A stretch of DNA of 64,000 bases from Delphinapterus leucas. Its lineage: Eukaryota; Chordata; Mammalia; Artiodactyla; Monodontidae. Positions 18,871 to 30,879 of the stretch are shown here, one piece after another. Position numbers and translations under genes: made by a program. The stretch spans positions 6,517,823 through 6,581,822 of the forward strand of contig NW_022098050.1 in the NCBI RefSeq assembly GCF_002288925.2, in the 5' to 3' direction. Within the stretch, counting starts at the first letter, position 1. Each line of letters opens with the position of its first letter. The notes beneath the pieces were generated by a model. The model was not told the origin of the DNA. It saw only the letters and a program-made list of their open reading frames with translations, and did not search any database.

Positions 18871-20608
18871 AATGATTTATAGATTTTTAATATTTTTGAT
18901 GTGTTTTAATCAATTGCAGTCATTATTCATTTTCATGCTCGAATTGTCCTGTTTTTGGCCAGTGAGAGCCCCTACTTAAGTCAGCTTTTATGTCCTCCTG
19001 TAAGACTCTAGGAGTCTGATAACTTCCTTGCTTTCAGGCACAAGGTGTTCAAGGCTTGTCTTGTTCATTTCTTGCCCCAGAATTGGAGCTGGCCATTTCT
19101 CCAAACAGCCCCATTTCTGTTTAGTGGGTAAAGGTACTTAAATCCACAACATGGATATTAGGTATAGTACTGCTATTAGGTTATCGCCGCTTCGACTCTT
19201 CAAGCGGACATAGCTAAAAATTACTTATTTTTTAGAAGGAAAAACATAAATCACCAATTCATACTGATGCTTCTTCCTACTCAATTATAGTTTTTAATTT
19301 TACTTCTTCGATTTTGTCAGATAACGTTGGTACCTAATGACATTAACATAATCATTCATTTGCTTTTTCCTTTAATGTGTGTGTATAAAAGTTTCAAAAT
19401 AACAACATTTCCATTACCAGTAACAACAAAACCACTGTATGCTGTTCAGGATTTCTTCGTGATTCTTTTTGTCAGATGTATCAAAATACTGTTTTACTAT
19501 TCAACAAAGTAAGAATTCATGAGTCTATGCTGATGTAAATAAATAAGTAAATGAAAGGGGAGAAGGAAAAGCTTTCCTTTAAGTAGAAAATCAATTCATA
19601 AATGTAGAATAAATTCTGGCATTAGAAAATCACCATTTGGCAGTTATCATCGTAATAACTGAGTCAGATAAGAACCAGCAAAGGGTTCTAACTAGTGGGT
19701 GAAAGCTTGAAGAGTGACAGGATGTTTGTATAATCTCAGAGTAGCTCCCCACAGGATACTTACTAACTACAAAAGGTAAAATGTTAACATATGGGGAATC
19801 TGAGCGAAAGGTGTCTGAAACTCCTTGTACTTTTCTTGTACAATAACTTTTCTGTAAATCTAAAATTATGTAAAATGAAAACAAAACAAAACAACCCACC
19901 CTATTTTAAAGTCACTTAAAAGAATTCTCCTTGTGGTTATACTTTCAATTTGTTACATAGTGAGGCCAATTTGTTTTAATTAGATTTTGACTTAATTTGG
20001 TGTTTTAATTATACAAAACATGTACACAAAGTTCCAAAGGCAAAACCATAAACAAATACCTTTCAGAGAGGCCTAGCTTTTGTCCCCTCTCCTCGTGCCC
20101 AATTTCTCTCACCTCATTGGCATTAGTTTTTGGTTTATCCTTCCATTGTTTGGTTTTGTTTTGAAAATGAGACAATACATACAAATACTCAAAATTTTCA
20201 CATAACAACACGTGCATTAGATGACTCCATAGCATTACCTAGACATCTTCAGGGAGGTTTGTTTTTTTGTTTTGTTTTTTTAAAGAGAAACATTCGCGCG
20301 CTGATGGGAAAGATCCTGTAGAAAGGAAAAAACAACCCCAGAAGAGAAAGGGGATGGGATATAATATGCAAGTGGGAAGGGGGTTGGCCCTAGTGACAGC
20401 GAAGAAGGCAGGATACAGGGGCACCTGTAGATGTAGGCAGATGTGGATGTAAGAAGATGAGGAAGTTCTCTTCTGAGCACTCCTATTTTCCATTTACTTG
20501 AAATAAAAAGTGATCAGCAGGTGGGAGTGAGGAAGGAGAGGGGGTTGTTGGCAGAAGAGTGAAGGTGTGAAAAGGGTTTTCAAAGAACATGAAAACGAAC
20601 TAAGACAG

Positions 20609-20808
20609 TGGTTGGCAAACTTTAGTATCATAATCACACTGATCTGCTGGCCTACATCCCCAGGGTTTCTGACTGATAAGGTCTGGGATGAGCTTAAGGA
20701 TGTGCATCTCTAACAAGGTCCTGAGTGATGGTTTTTTTGTTTGTTTGTCTTGTCCTGAGTGATGTTGATGCTACTGGTCTAGGAGCCATACTTTGAGAAC
20801 CACCAGAC
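20609..20808 (+). mobile_element. MER5A-like hAT (Charlie) DNA transposon relic
   Basis: Near-terminal inverted ends CAGTGGTTGGCAAACTTTAG and CTTTGAGAACCACC, with MER5A-like internal blocks (CCCCAGGGTTTCTGA, GCATCTCTAACAAGGTCC, GATGTTGATGCTACTGGTC). A small insertion duplicates TCCTGAGTGATG (20721 and 20753 areas) around a GTTTGTTTGT tract. Confidence 0.8.
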
Positions 20809-21394
20809 TAAGGAAATATAGCAGGACTGTTGGCAGCATAGGGGCCCACTCGAGGTTTGTGGTCATGAGTTTGAAGCAAGACCAATCAGCACTCTTCTGT
20901 GTTTGTACCCAGCAGTGCTCATTTTAGCTGGTGAGGTTCAGGCCTGGAGTGGGTGGTGAGCTGAATTTAACAAGGGTTGGGATCTAGATAAGAGAGGCCG
21001 GTAATATCATAAATGGATGGCACCAAACAAGCATATCCGTTTATTTCTTCTTTTCTACTTCTATCTTTTGCATAAATAAAAAGCTAAGATATCAACAGAG
21101 TTCAAGGAAGGGGAAGGGTGAGCAGAAGAGCATGTATGGGAATAAGCTGAGAACACCAAAACAAAAAGCAGAAAGTTCAGAATGAACAGGAAAAAGCTCA
21201 TATAAAGGAAGAACTAAGAAAAGCTTACATTCAAACCTGGTCACAGTAGGGTCATCAGGGAACTGAAGATTAAAAAAGAATTAGTGTTTTGAAAAGGGAT
21301 GGCTTAGGTGTGGAAAAATAGCTAGCATGATAAAAATTTTATATTAGATTTTATGAAATAGAACATATAATAGATAAACACTATTTAGTCATTT

Positions 21395-22177
21395 AAATAA
21401 ATCCTGCCAGGATCCCGAAAAGATATTTGTACACCTGTGTTTATTGCAGCATTATTCACAATAGTCAAGAGGTGGAAGCAACCCAAATGTCCACTGACAG
21501 ATGAATGGATAAAGAAAATATGGTAGGGCTTCCCTGGTGGTGCGGTGGTTGAGAGTCCGCCTGCCGATGCAGGGGACACGGGTTCGTGCCCCGGTCCGGG
21601 AAGATCCCACATGCCGCGGAGCGGCTGGGCCCGTGAGCCATGGCCACTGAGCCTGCGCGTCCGGAGCCTGTGCTCCGCAACGGGAGAGGCCACAGCAGTG
21701 AGAGGCCCGCGTACCGCAAAAAAAAAAAAAAGAAAATATGGTATAAACATACAATGGAATATTATATAGCTTGAAAGAGCAGGAAATCCTGTCACATGGT
21801 ACAACATGGGTGAACCTCAAGGATATTATGCTAAACGAAATAAGCCCATCATAAAAGGACAAATACTGTACGATCTGACTCAAACGAATTACCTAGAGTA
21901 GTCAAAAATCATAGAAAGTAGAAAGGTAGTTGCCAAGGGTAGGGGAAGAGGGAGAGGGGGCTAATGTTTAGTGGACACAGACTTTCAGTTTGGCAAGATG
22001 AAAAATTTCTATATATAAACACAACAATAAGTATATTTAGCACTACTGAACAATATAAATATACCTTATAAAGTATAACAATATAAGTATACTTGCACAA
22101 TATAAATATACTTACTACTGAACTGTACATTTTAAAATAGTTAAGATAGTTAATTTAATGTTATGTGTTTTTTTAAC

Positions 22178-22178
<1 letters not shown>
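21395..22178 (+). mobile_element. L1 3' end, sense, interrupted by a SINE
   Basis: Keeps the last part of L1 ORF2 and the 3' UTR: GCAGCATTATTCACAATAG, CAACCCAAATGTCCACTGAC, then after the SINE ACAATGGAATATTATATAGC and GAACCTCAAGGATATTATG. A CHR SINE sits at 21526-21729. The element ends before a (CA)n tract. Confidence 0.85.
21526..21729 (+). mobile_element. CHR-type SINE inserted in an L1
   Basis: Full-length CHR copy with a short A tail, flanked by a perfect 14-bp target duplication AAGAAAATATGGTA at 21512-21525 and 21730-21743. The L1 reads on without loss when one duplicate is removed, so the SINE is younger than the L1. Confidence 0.96.

Positions 22179-22231
<53 letters not shown>
22179..22231 (+). 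repeat. (CA)n microsatellite
   Basis: About 26 uninterrupted AC units directly after the L1 3' end, probably grown from its tail. Confidence 0.97.
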
Positions 22232-22232
<1 letters not shown>

Positions 22233-22890
22233 TCCTCCTGGACCAATACAGTAATCATCTTCCTTCTCAGAAGTTCTAGAGTGAAGTAAGAGCTACAAAC
22301 TATTTTTATTCTGGCAATTAAAAAATATTCTGACCCATGTGTCATATTTATAACAAACTAAAGGCTCTGGAGAATATGATGTTTAGAAGAGTGTATGTAC
22401 CCAGAAATAATTAGAATGTTAGATAAAGCCCAATGAGTTAAATATTTAGTGTAAACAAAGCTACAGGGTAACAATTATGAGGAGGATATTAACTAACTTC
22501 TTCATTTCAGATGACAACAAAAAAGAAGAAATGACATTAAACTGCAGGGCCAACAGTTACATAGATGGACAGATAGTGGTTAAATATTGGACTAGGACCA
22601 AAAAAAACCCCTGCAGAATTACTTCATTATTTTCTTTAAAATATAGGAGATATTTCAATTTACTTGGGAGAGTTCATCATGGTGCTAAAAAGGAGAGAAT
22701 ACTATCACAAATTTCATCTAACCCTAAAATTATAAGATTGTTTTAGAAAATAAATCCAAGGCCTTAAGGGAACACATGAAAATATACTAAAATAACACAG
22801 AGATCAAATAAACCTTTTAAAAATTAAATAATAATTCATTACTCATGTTACTATAATGCAATACAGGTGTCGACTTAAAAAAAATGCACA

Positions 22891-23101
22891 GGCTTCCCTG
22901 GTGGCGCAGTGGTTGAGAGTCTGCCTGCCGATGCAGGGGACACGGGTTCGTGCCCCGGTCCGGGAAGATTCCACATGCCACGGAGCGGCTGGGCCCATGA
23001 GCCATGGCCGCTGAGCCTGCGCGTCCGGAGCCTGTGCTCCGCAACAGGAGAGGCCACAGCAGTGAGAGGCCCGCGTATGGGGGGGAGGAAAAAAAAAAAA
23101 A
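22891..23101 (+). mobile_element. CHR-type tRNA-derived SINE
   Basis: CHR body from GGCTTCCCTGGTGGCGCAG to the A tail. The 3' end differs from the other copies: GCGTATGGGGGGGAGG replaces the usual GCGTACCGC before the A run. The flanks share a TGCACA/GCACA motif, suggesting insertion at the edge of the adjoining LTR-like sequence. Confidence 0.93.
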
Positions 23102-23600
23102 GCACAACGTGAGAGTTGCGAGTTACGTTTTATTTGGGGCAAAATGAGGACTGCAGCCCGGGAGACAGCATCCCAGATAGCTCTGAGAAACTGCTCCAAA
23201 GAGACAGGGGGGAAGATCAGTATACACGTGATTTTGGTGAAGGGGGAATACGTGCAGTCAAGCACATATTTTTTGTAGAAGGTTTCTGCTAGTCTCGTGA
23301 AGGTTACTGCTAGGCACGAGGAGCAGTCGTCACCATGAAGGATTTCAGTGCTTTTCTAGATATGAGGAGATACAAGAATTGGGCTCATAGAGTTGTCTCC
23401 TGAAAATATCTATCTGAAGCCCTGTTCTGCCAGTTTTCCCCAGAGCACAGAGGGCCTCACTGCAGCTCTGCCCCCTGAGCTCCTTTCAGGGCGTGTTGAA
23501 GGTCAGCAGCTGCAGCGGCGCATGATTTAATCCTTGTAGGGGTAGATGGCAAGCGCCAGTGGAGAATGCCACTTGTAGTTGACACAGGAATGCCACTTTA
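23102..23600 (-). mobile_element. Probable solo LTR of an endogenous retrovirus, antisense
   Basis: About 0.5 kb of locally higher-GC sequence that does not fit the flanks. Read on the minus strand it carries AATAAA (plus 23129-23134) near its 3' end and finishes ...GTTGTGC. The block GACTGCAGCCCGGGAGACAG resembles artiodactyl ERV LTRs that I recall. No internal viral genes are present. The family and the far border are not certain. Confidence 0.45.
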
Positions 23601-25857
23601 TGTGATTGTTAGTTTCTAAAATGAATCCAGAAAGAAAGAGAAATTAAATGCTTGTGCTTTAAAAGTACATATAGCATATTATGTATCATTAGTTAGGAGA
23701 AACAGAAAAATGCATATTTCTGCTTAGAATTTATAACCTTTATGCGGGGGGGAGGAGGGAAAACTTTTCACAATTGTCCAAGTGGAAGGTATTCATAGAA
23801 AAGATATAAATAATTTCTCAAAGTTAAGTGTTGATTAAGCTTAAAGATAAAGTTTTTGCATAGTGGGTTTTTTTTTTTAATATTTTCACAAGGAGTCTAA
23901 GGGTTGTCATATTGAAAAAAGAAAGAAAAGAGAAAAAACACACCTACCACCACATGCAAATATAAAAAATAAAAAGACAACCCCAACCAATTGCACCACA
24001 ACCGGATGGAGGAACCCAGCTGACACACCAAGACGAGTCTCTGTGTCTAGGGAATCTTGGGGTTCAGCTCCTTTTACTTCAAGAGAGCCTGAACTGTGAG
24101 TATGCCTTGATTTCAACTGCATAAATGATCCGTTTTTTTTAAGTTACATTCTGATTATCTGAGTAATATAAATGAAACCTGCTTCATGGTTACTAGCAAC
24201 ACTTTGCTTCTAGAAACCTGAGTAAACTGAATGATACCTCTGCCGTGACTTGACTTAAAATGAGGCTGTCTTCTTAGTTACTTGAAGTACTTTAGGACAT
24301 GAGATATTTACGCTCATACTATCAATACTGTCATGTTGTTTATACTGTATTTTGTATACTGCCACAAAGACTTGCAGATCTACTTGAATCAATTAAAAGT
24401 TATTTTCATATGCAACAAATTTTATTTCCAGTGTATTATAAGTGATCTGTAACTTATTAACTTTATTAAGTTATGCTGACTCCCTATTTTCAATAATAGT
24501 ATTTTCTTTATTATATGATTTCTATTTTATGGTAATTTACCAGACCAATTAAATTTTAAGTTTCGTGTTTCAGAAGTTAATATGGTGAATATTAGAGAAA
24601 AGAAAAAGCAACATACCCTTTAGTGAATTCACCTAAAATTTAAAAATGTTTTAGCTACAGTTAAACTGATAACAAAAGCTAATGTACTACTAATATTCTT
24701 TCTAAAGTAACATGCTTTCAATTTTCACTTTGTATGCAGAAATTAGTGCAATTCTTAAAGCATGGCCTGAATGATTCAGTGATTATCAAGTCAAACTACA
24801 AATGTAAACGGCTGCTACCACTGCCAACTAGGTATGTATTTTAACATAGCAATGTGATGTTTTCACAAACATACCCAAACTGCATTTAAAAAGCTTTTGC
24901 TCATTGGAGGCCACAGTGGAATCTGTCGGGTCCTGCCCTCTAATACAGAAGCTCCTGTAGGAGCCAGCTGAAAAATTACAGGCAAGGGGAGGGTGGTGCT
25001 GGTGGGTACAATGCAGCACTAATACAGGGTTGCGAACTTCAGGATTTGTCAAGCAACAACATTAAAAACCATTAACCATCTACTATCAGAAAACCACTGT
25101 GACCACTTCACACCAACCACCACTAATGTCCACTAGGAAACTGGTCCCTATGTGAATGCAGTGGTTTGTTTCTTATCTTCACTGGCCATTCTTAACAAAT
25201 CAAGTAAGTAGTTTTTAAAACATCAGTAAATGGCCTTAGGAACAGCGAGTGATTGACACACTGTAAAGGAGGCAGAAATCAGCCATTAAGTTCCAAACAG
25301 AAGCTAATCTGTTAATTTGTTAATAAATGACTGAACACTAGCCATTCAATACAGGGTTCTAAATGACAGCTACTACTACTATTTAAACAAATATATTCTT
25401 CTCTTTGAGCTTGAAAATAAAGCAAAACCAGAAAGGTTTACTGGTGATCTTGTACAACTATTATTTATTTATTTCATTTGCAGATTAGCGCTGAGGCAAA
25501 TGGTTTCAGGCTACGTGCTTTGCGCTAATGGCTTTCTAGAAACATCTTGATAATGACAATCAGGCCTAGAAATAAGTTTGAAAAGATATGCTCTGGGGGA
25601 TATGCTGAACATTCTGATGAATGCTTTGTGATTCTGTAAACTCTGGACTTAATTACTTACTTACTATAATGGACATAGCAAATAAAAAGGTTAGTACCTT
25701 TTCCAAAGAGGTGAAAGCTAGACGACAATCTTTTCTTAAAATCGCTAATGTGGATTAGCGCTGCTAATGTGGATCTGCCGCTGACAGAACTCATCATTAA
25801 TAAAGAAAATGCTGATCATATGTGATTAGGAGGAGTAAGGTTTGGTGAAAAGGATCA

Positions 25858-26060
25858 TGGGCTCTAAAAGCTAGACGGATCTGAGTCTCAACTTGGGTAC
25901 AGACATTTAAGAGCTGTGTGGTCATGGGTAACGATAAAAACATCTTTATCTTTCATTAATACCTACCTCACAAAGTTATTATAAGGATTATGTAAATGAA
26001 ATAATATAAATGTGCTTAACACACTGTCTGGTACACAGCATATGCTAAATAAATATTAGT
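25858..26060 (+). mobile_element. MIR SINE relic, sense
   Basis: MIR-like order: GGGCTCTAAAAGC, GGATCTGAGTCTC, AGAGCTGTGTGGTCATGGG, CTACCTCACAAAGTTATTATAAGG, then GCTTAACACACTGTCTGG and ATGCTAAATAAATATTAG. Confidence 0.8.
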
Positions 26061-26077
26061 TACTGGTTCAGTCATCT

Positions 26078-26265
26078 AGCTCAAGGGTTCAATTCTGACT
26101 TCACATTAGAATCCCCTGAGGAGCTTTTAAAGGAAACCATTGCCTGGAGCCCATTCCAGACCAATTAAATCAGAAGATCTGGGGATGGAGCCAGGCATTG
26201 GTATCTTTAAAAAGCCCTCAAGAGGATTCTAATATGCAGCCGGGATTGAGAGCCACTGAGAGTCT
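26078..26265 (+). mobile_element. MER5A/B-like hAT DNA transposon relic
   Basis: MER5-like blocks: TTCACATTAGAATCCCCTGA, GGAGCTTTTAAA, CCATTCCAGACCAATTAAAT, GGGGATGGAGCCAGGCATTG, and an end AGAGCCACTGAG. Confidence 0.75.
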
Positions 26266-26844
26266 CTTCTACAAAGTATCCAACTGTGGTAGTCTCAAAA
26301 AATCTTCCGTGGTAAAACCTTATTGCCTCCCCAAATAGATTGTTTCATTCTAAAAAAGCATTTCCTTAAAAGCAGGCAACATCTGTCTCTGCATTTTGAC
26401 TCACTGGTCCTTCTTCTGCTTTCCGAAGACATACATCAGGAGGTGAAATGCTTTTCTCCATGGCCTTGAAAGTGTTCACATCTCCAGGTGCCTGTTTCCT
26501 TCCACTTGCTCCTCTGACATGATTTGGGCTCTTCCCCCCGCACTGGCTCTGTGGCCTTTTTTAAGTGTGCTGCTGAGGATGAAACACTGTATTCCAGGTG
26601 GAACGCTACCAGCTTAGGACAGTACCGATTAGTAGTGACAATCTTCATTTAAGACACTCCATAGGTATGAAGTCAACCAAAGACAGGTTAGTTTTTGCTG
26701 CAGCCACGTCACACTGCGGACACAGCAACTGCAGTCAATTGCAATTGTGTTTTTGTTCATGTAGCTAAAGGCCTTCCTGTACTTGAATAGTTTATTTTAA
26801 TATCCACATGTAGGACTTTACATACTTTTCTACTAAATTCCCTT

Positions 26845-26960
26845 TTTCATTCAACAGCATTTATTGCCTCTGTGTACCAGCTAAACACTTGGTACACAGA
26901 GGCAAACAAAACAGACTTGTTTCCTAACCCTAATGGAGTTTAAAATATAGCAATGGAGAA
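26845..26960 (-). mobile_element. L2 3' end relic, antisense, containing a perfect hairpin
   Basis: TTTTTCATTCAACAGCATTTATTG at the left and GGCAAACAAAACAGAC then CTAATGGAGTTTAAAATATAG at the right are reverse-L2 3' end motifs. The middle is replaced by a perfect inverted repeat (26864-26905). Confidence 0.65.
26864..26905. repeat. Perfect 16-bp inverted repeat with a 10-nt loop
   Basis: Left arm TTGCCTCTGTGTACCA (26864-26879), loop 26880-26889, right arm TGGTACACAGAGGCAA (26890-26905). All 16 base pairs match. Confidence 0.95.
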
Positions 26961-27749
26961 GAAAAAAAAAAAACAAAACAAAAACTCTATGACCTTTAAA
27001 GTCATTTCAGCTGTCTGAGCTCTCAAAATCGTGTCACCTGTCATGCCTCAGCTCACTTTCATCAGTGGCTATGAGATGTTTCTACCTGAGCCTCAGCCAG
27101 TTCCCTATGTGACCACACAACACAGATCCCCTACAGGGCCCTTCTCCTCTTCCTGGTAATCTACATTGCATTATCAGCTCCATTTGTGGCAGCCTGCCAT
27201 TCTTCCTGGATTGCCCTTTCCTTTTTAGAATTTCAGATCACCAGAAACACGCGTGTAAGTTTCTATGAGCTTTGTGAAATCTGTCTCCGTGCAGCTGAGA
27301 CACACGACAGACCAGGCTCAGTCCTCTTGCCTCCCTCCCTCCGTTGTCCTCGGCTCCGGCGACAGGCTCTTACCAGGGATTACATAACTTCCTCTTCACC
27401 AGTCAGTTCCTCTACCAAGGATTCGATTTCCCCCCTTGACAAAATTTTAAACAGGAATTTCACACTCTACTAAAATGGTTTCTTCTTGATCAAATTACAG
27501 GTAGTTTTAAGAAAGGCTAACTTCTTCCAAATGCTTTTCTCTGTGTATAAGGTCAAATCAGGAAATTAATTATGGTAATTCAAATCCACTGTACAGCATT
27601 CAAAGTTTAAATGCACACTCCTGAAAAAATATTTACCGAAAGCAGGGTCTCTGTCATTTTCACCTTCGTTTTCCAAGCAGTACTTAGCCAAGTGTGAGAT
27701 ATTCACTAAAACAAAATTAATCAAAAGGTGTTTTTTTTTTTAAAGCTAA

Positions 27750-27955
27750 CTATCATTGAACACTTATTATGTTCCAGGGTAAACATAACACTTGTTATGT
27801 TCCAGTTTTGTTGTTTGTAGAATGCATTTTTCCATTTCTACAAACAAAAAAACTAAGGCTTAGAAAAGATTAAGTTGTTGGCTGAAGGTCACAGAGTTAG
27901 TTAGGTCTGATTTTGATAACCTTGCCCTGAATGTCTTTGTGACACCTCCTAAGAA
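27750..27955 (-). mobile_element. MIR SINE relic, antisense
   Basis: Reverse-MIR order: CATTGAACACTTATTATGTTCCAGG, then CATTTTTCCATTTCTACA, AACTAAGGCTTAGAAAAG, GCTGAAGGTCACAGAGTTAG. A nearby partial duplication repeats CTT(A/G)TTATGTTCCAG 25 bases later. Confidence 0.6.
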
Positions 27956-29117
27956 GCTTCTGTAAAGAAATAGGGAAGTCACTCTAAGAAAGGAATGTGA
28001 CAAGACCCTCTGGAATCCTCTCCTCACATCTCCTCTTTATGATGGCCTCTCAGACTGAACTCTTCACAGCAGCCAATGCCCAGCAAAGAGCCAGTAACAA
28101 ATAGCACTGCTAACATTCTCTGCTGCCACAAACAAGTGGAATTCACACACTGTTTTACAAACAGTCTCACATGACCTAGCCCACGGAATATTTCAGCTGC
28201 AGTTACTTCCTTCCAAAATCTTGGTTTACACATCCTCTTTCCCATCTACATTATCACTCTATGCTCTATGCTTCTAGGTCAAGGAGACTCTCCAAGGTGC
28301 CCAACTGGCGGCTGTCACCACCTGACTTGGTTTTGTTTGGCTACTTTGCTCTCCTGTGCAGTGTTACGAGCCTGCCTAATGAGGCAAGTGCTGTGCTCTA
28401 TTGGTCTGTTAACGGTAATTGCATGCCCCCGTAGGCAAGTGATTTTAATACCCTCAACTTGGTGTTAGGTTGAAAAGGAAGAAATTTAGGACTATTTCCC
28501 CTATTCCCACCATGGAATGAGAGACTGCCACAGTTTATCTGTCACATACCGTGTGGCAACACGTGTCAAAATGAATGAATGCCACCTATGAGGGAAAGAG
28601 TCAAGGCAGGAAGCTGGACAGGGGCCAGCAGTGGGCCCAGCTCACTCATGTCTGTAACTACCTTTAGGGAAACTGACACTCATCTTCGAAAAATATGAGC
28701 TGTCATTTCACCTCCATCTCTATTCCCATAAAAACTTCCCTAAAAGATGATTCCATAGTTCATATATTTATTTTAATATAATAAATGAAACAAACCTTGA
28801 ACATTTATCATAGCATAGAAAAGGTCAGAGCAGGACATTCCACAAGATTCTACTATATGTGCTGCTTGTTTTGTGATACCATAATGCTGCTACATATATT
28901 GTGTAGATATCCAAATAGTCCAAAGTAGGATAAAAGGAAAGCTTCTCACAATGTCTGAAAATAAATCATTTACTATTTGTGCTTTGAGCTAAAGTAATTG
29001 TTATTAAAATAACAAGTGACTCAATGTTTGGCATTCTGTTGTAGGAGAAATCTGAAGACATAAAAGCTACAGTCAAGGAACATGTCATTTAGCACCTTCA
29101 CTTTTTGATCCCTACAG

Positions 29118-29123
29118 AAGACA
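29118..29123 (+). other. GPR34: Candidate 3' splice site and short 5' UTR of the GPR34 coding exon
   Basis: The stretch before the ATG reads TTTTTGATCCCTACAG and then AAGACA, a reasonable acceptor with its AG at 29116-29117. Known mammalian GPR34 transcripts have non-coding upstream exons spliced to one coding exon, which fits. A second, weaker AG (TCTGTTGTAG at 29034-29043) would lengthen the leader and bring in a short upstream reading frame. Which one is used cannot be told from sequence alone. Confidence 0.55.
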
Positions 29124-30260
29124 ATGAGAAGTCAGATGGTAACAATGACGACAACTTCAGTCAGCAGCTGGCCTTGCTCCTCCCAGGGAGTGCACTTTAT
29201 AACTAATCACAGCGTCCAATGGCCACACAACTTCTCAGGAGCCTCAAATTTTACTGCCTGTTCCATGGATGAAAAATTACTCTCTAATGTGTTAGCAACA
29301 TTCTACTCTGTTATTTTCATCGTGGGCCTCGTTGGAAACATAATTGCCCTCTATGTATTTCTGGGTATCCACCGCAAAAGGAATTCCATTCAGATTTACC
29401 TACTCAATGTAGCCATTGCAGACCTCTTACTTATCTTCTGCCTCCCTTTCCGAATAATGTATCACATTAACCAAAACAAGTGGACACTAGGTGTGATTCT
29501 TTGCAAGGTTGTGGGAACACTATTTTATATGAACATGTACATTAGCATTATTTTGCTTGGATTCATCAGTTTGGATCGCTACATAAAAATTAATCGGTCT
29601 ATACAACAACGGAAGGCGATAACAACCAAACAGAGTATTTATGTTTGCTGTATAGTATGGATAATTGCCCTTGCTGGATTTTTAACTATGATTATTTTAA
29701 CCCTTAGGAAAGGAGGTCATAATTCCACAATGTGTTTCCATTATAGAGATAAGCATAATGCAAAAGGAGAAGCAATTTTTAACTACATTCTTGTGGTAAT
29801 GTTCTGGCTAATTTTCCTACTAATAATCCTTTCCTATATTAAGATTGGCAAGAATCTATTGAGGATTTCTAAAAGGAGGTCAAAATTTCCTAATTCTGGC
29901 AAATATGCCACTACAGCCCGGAATTCCTTTATTGTGCTTATCATTTTTACTGTATGTTTTGTTCCCTATCATGGCTTCCGATTTGTCTATATTTCTTCAC
30001 AGCTAAATATGTCGTCTTGCTATTGGAAGGAAATCGTTCACAAAACCAATGAGATCATGCTGGTTTTCTCATCTTTTAATAGCTGTTTAGATCCAGTCAT
30101 GTATTTCCTGATGTCCAGTAACATTCGCAAAATAATGTGCCAACTTCTTTCTAGACGGTTTCAAGGGGAAGCAAGCAGGAGTGAAAGCACTTCAGAATTT
30201 AAACCAGGATACTCCCTGCATGATACATTCGCTGCAGCTAAAATTCAGTCTACTTCTTAA
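29124..30260 (+). CDS. GPR34: GPR34, class A GPCR (lysophosphatidylserine receptor of the P2Y12-like group)
   Basis: Single-exon coding region, 378 aa. Known: GPR34 is a Gi/o-coupled plasma-membrane receptor for lysophosphatidylserine, prominent in microglia and other myeloid and mast cells. Seen: an extracellular N-terminus with sequons at about residues 28, 36 and 42; TM1 about 58-82 with GN at 71-72; TM2 with D100 in NVAIAD; C127 at the top of TM3 and C204 in loop 2 for the disulfide; DRY at 151-153; TM6 FVPYHGF at 279-285; TM7 DPVMY at 323-327; a Ser/Thr-rich tail. The start has A at -3 and sits 6 nt after an acceptor-like CCCTACAG; in-frame Mets at codons 5 and 8 could also serve. From memory the human protein is 381 aa; this one ends a few residues early. 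It is nested in a CASK intron on the opposite strand. Confidence 0.98.
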   Translation: MRSQMVTMTTTSVSSWPCSSQGVHFITNHSVQWPHNFSGASNFTACSMDEKLLSNVLATFYSVIFIVGLVGNIIALYVFLGIHRKRNSIQIYLLNVAIADLLLIFCLPFRIMYHINQNKWTLGVILCKVVGTLFYMNMYISIILLGFISLDRYIKINRSIQQRKAITTKQSIYVCCIVWIIALAGFLTMIILTLRKGGHNSTMCFHYRDKHNAKGEAIFNYILVVMFWLIFLLIILSYIKIGKNLLRISKRRSKFPNSGKYATTARNSFIVLIIFTVCFVPYHGFRFVYISSQLNMSSCYWKEIVHKTNEIMLVFSSFNSCLDPVMYFLMSSNIRKIMCQLLSRRFQGEASRSESTSEFKPGYSLHDTFAAAKIQSTS

Positions 30261-30741
30261 AGCACTTACGGTAAACATATTAAAAAGAATGATAAAATAC
30301 AGCCTAATTCCTTGAAGAACAAAAAATTATGAAACAAAGCTCTAGCATTTACAAAGCTTAGATCCTCCCAAAGTTCTTTGCTTATTTGTGATATTTCATT
30401 TGCTTAATTACAAAATATTTTAAGTGCAAGCTTACACTCACCACTAGATTTTAAATCTGTATATAAAATCTTTTAGGCTAACACTGTTAACATAGATTAT
30501 AAAATTAAATAAAATTTATGGTTTTAACCACAGAATAATTAAAGAAAATGTTATAGTTTCTCAAGTCACTAAAGTAGCTATTCAAAATCAAGTACCTAAT
30601 GCTAATTTAAAGTGTGCTTAAAAGTTAACCGATTTGAGGACCGACTTAAAATGTCAGAAAATATGTTCATTGTCATTTAAAAAGCTTGTATAATTTGCCA
30701 CTGTATTCATTTATGTCTAAACCTCTATTAACAGATGAAAT

Positions 30742-30758
30742 AATAAAATTCTAATAAA
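30742..30758 (+). other. GPR34: Candidate polyadenylation signals for GPR34
   Basis: Two AATAAA hexamers lie close together at 30742-30747 and 30753-30758, about 480 bases after the stop codon. Another is at 30508-30513. The region is AT-rich, so chance hexamers are expected. The position before the L1 relic that begins near 30880 makes these the best candidates. Confidence 0.4.
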
Positions 30759-30879
30759 AAATGAAATCACCCACTATCTATCACTGCTTAGTACAATAGG
30801 TGAGCTAAAATTCAATAGCCTAGCGACAGTACTTAAGACTGCACCTTACTTAAAACAGATTTATAAACAATTCAGCCAT

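Noticed and set aside
22115..22345. Frames with long VCVCVC, THTHTH or IYIYIY runs (also 38245-38458, 41412-41684, 60794-60994)
   Set aside because: Translations of dinucleotide microsatellites, not proteins.
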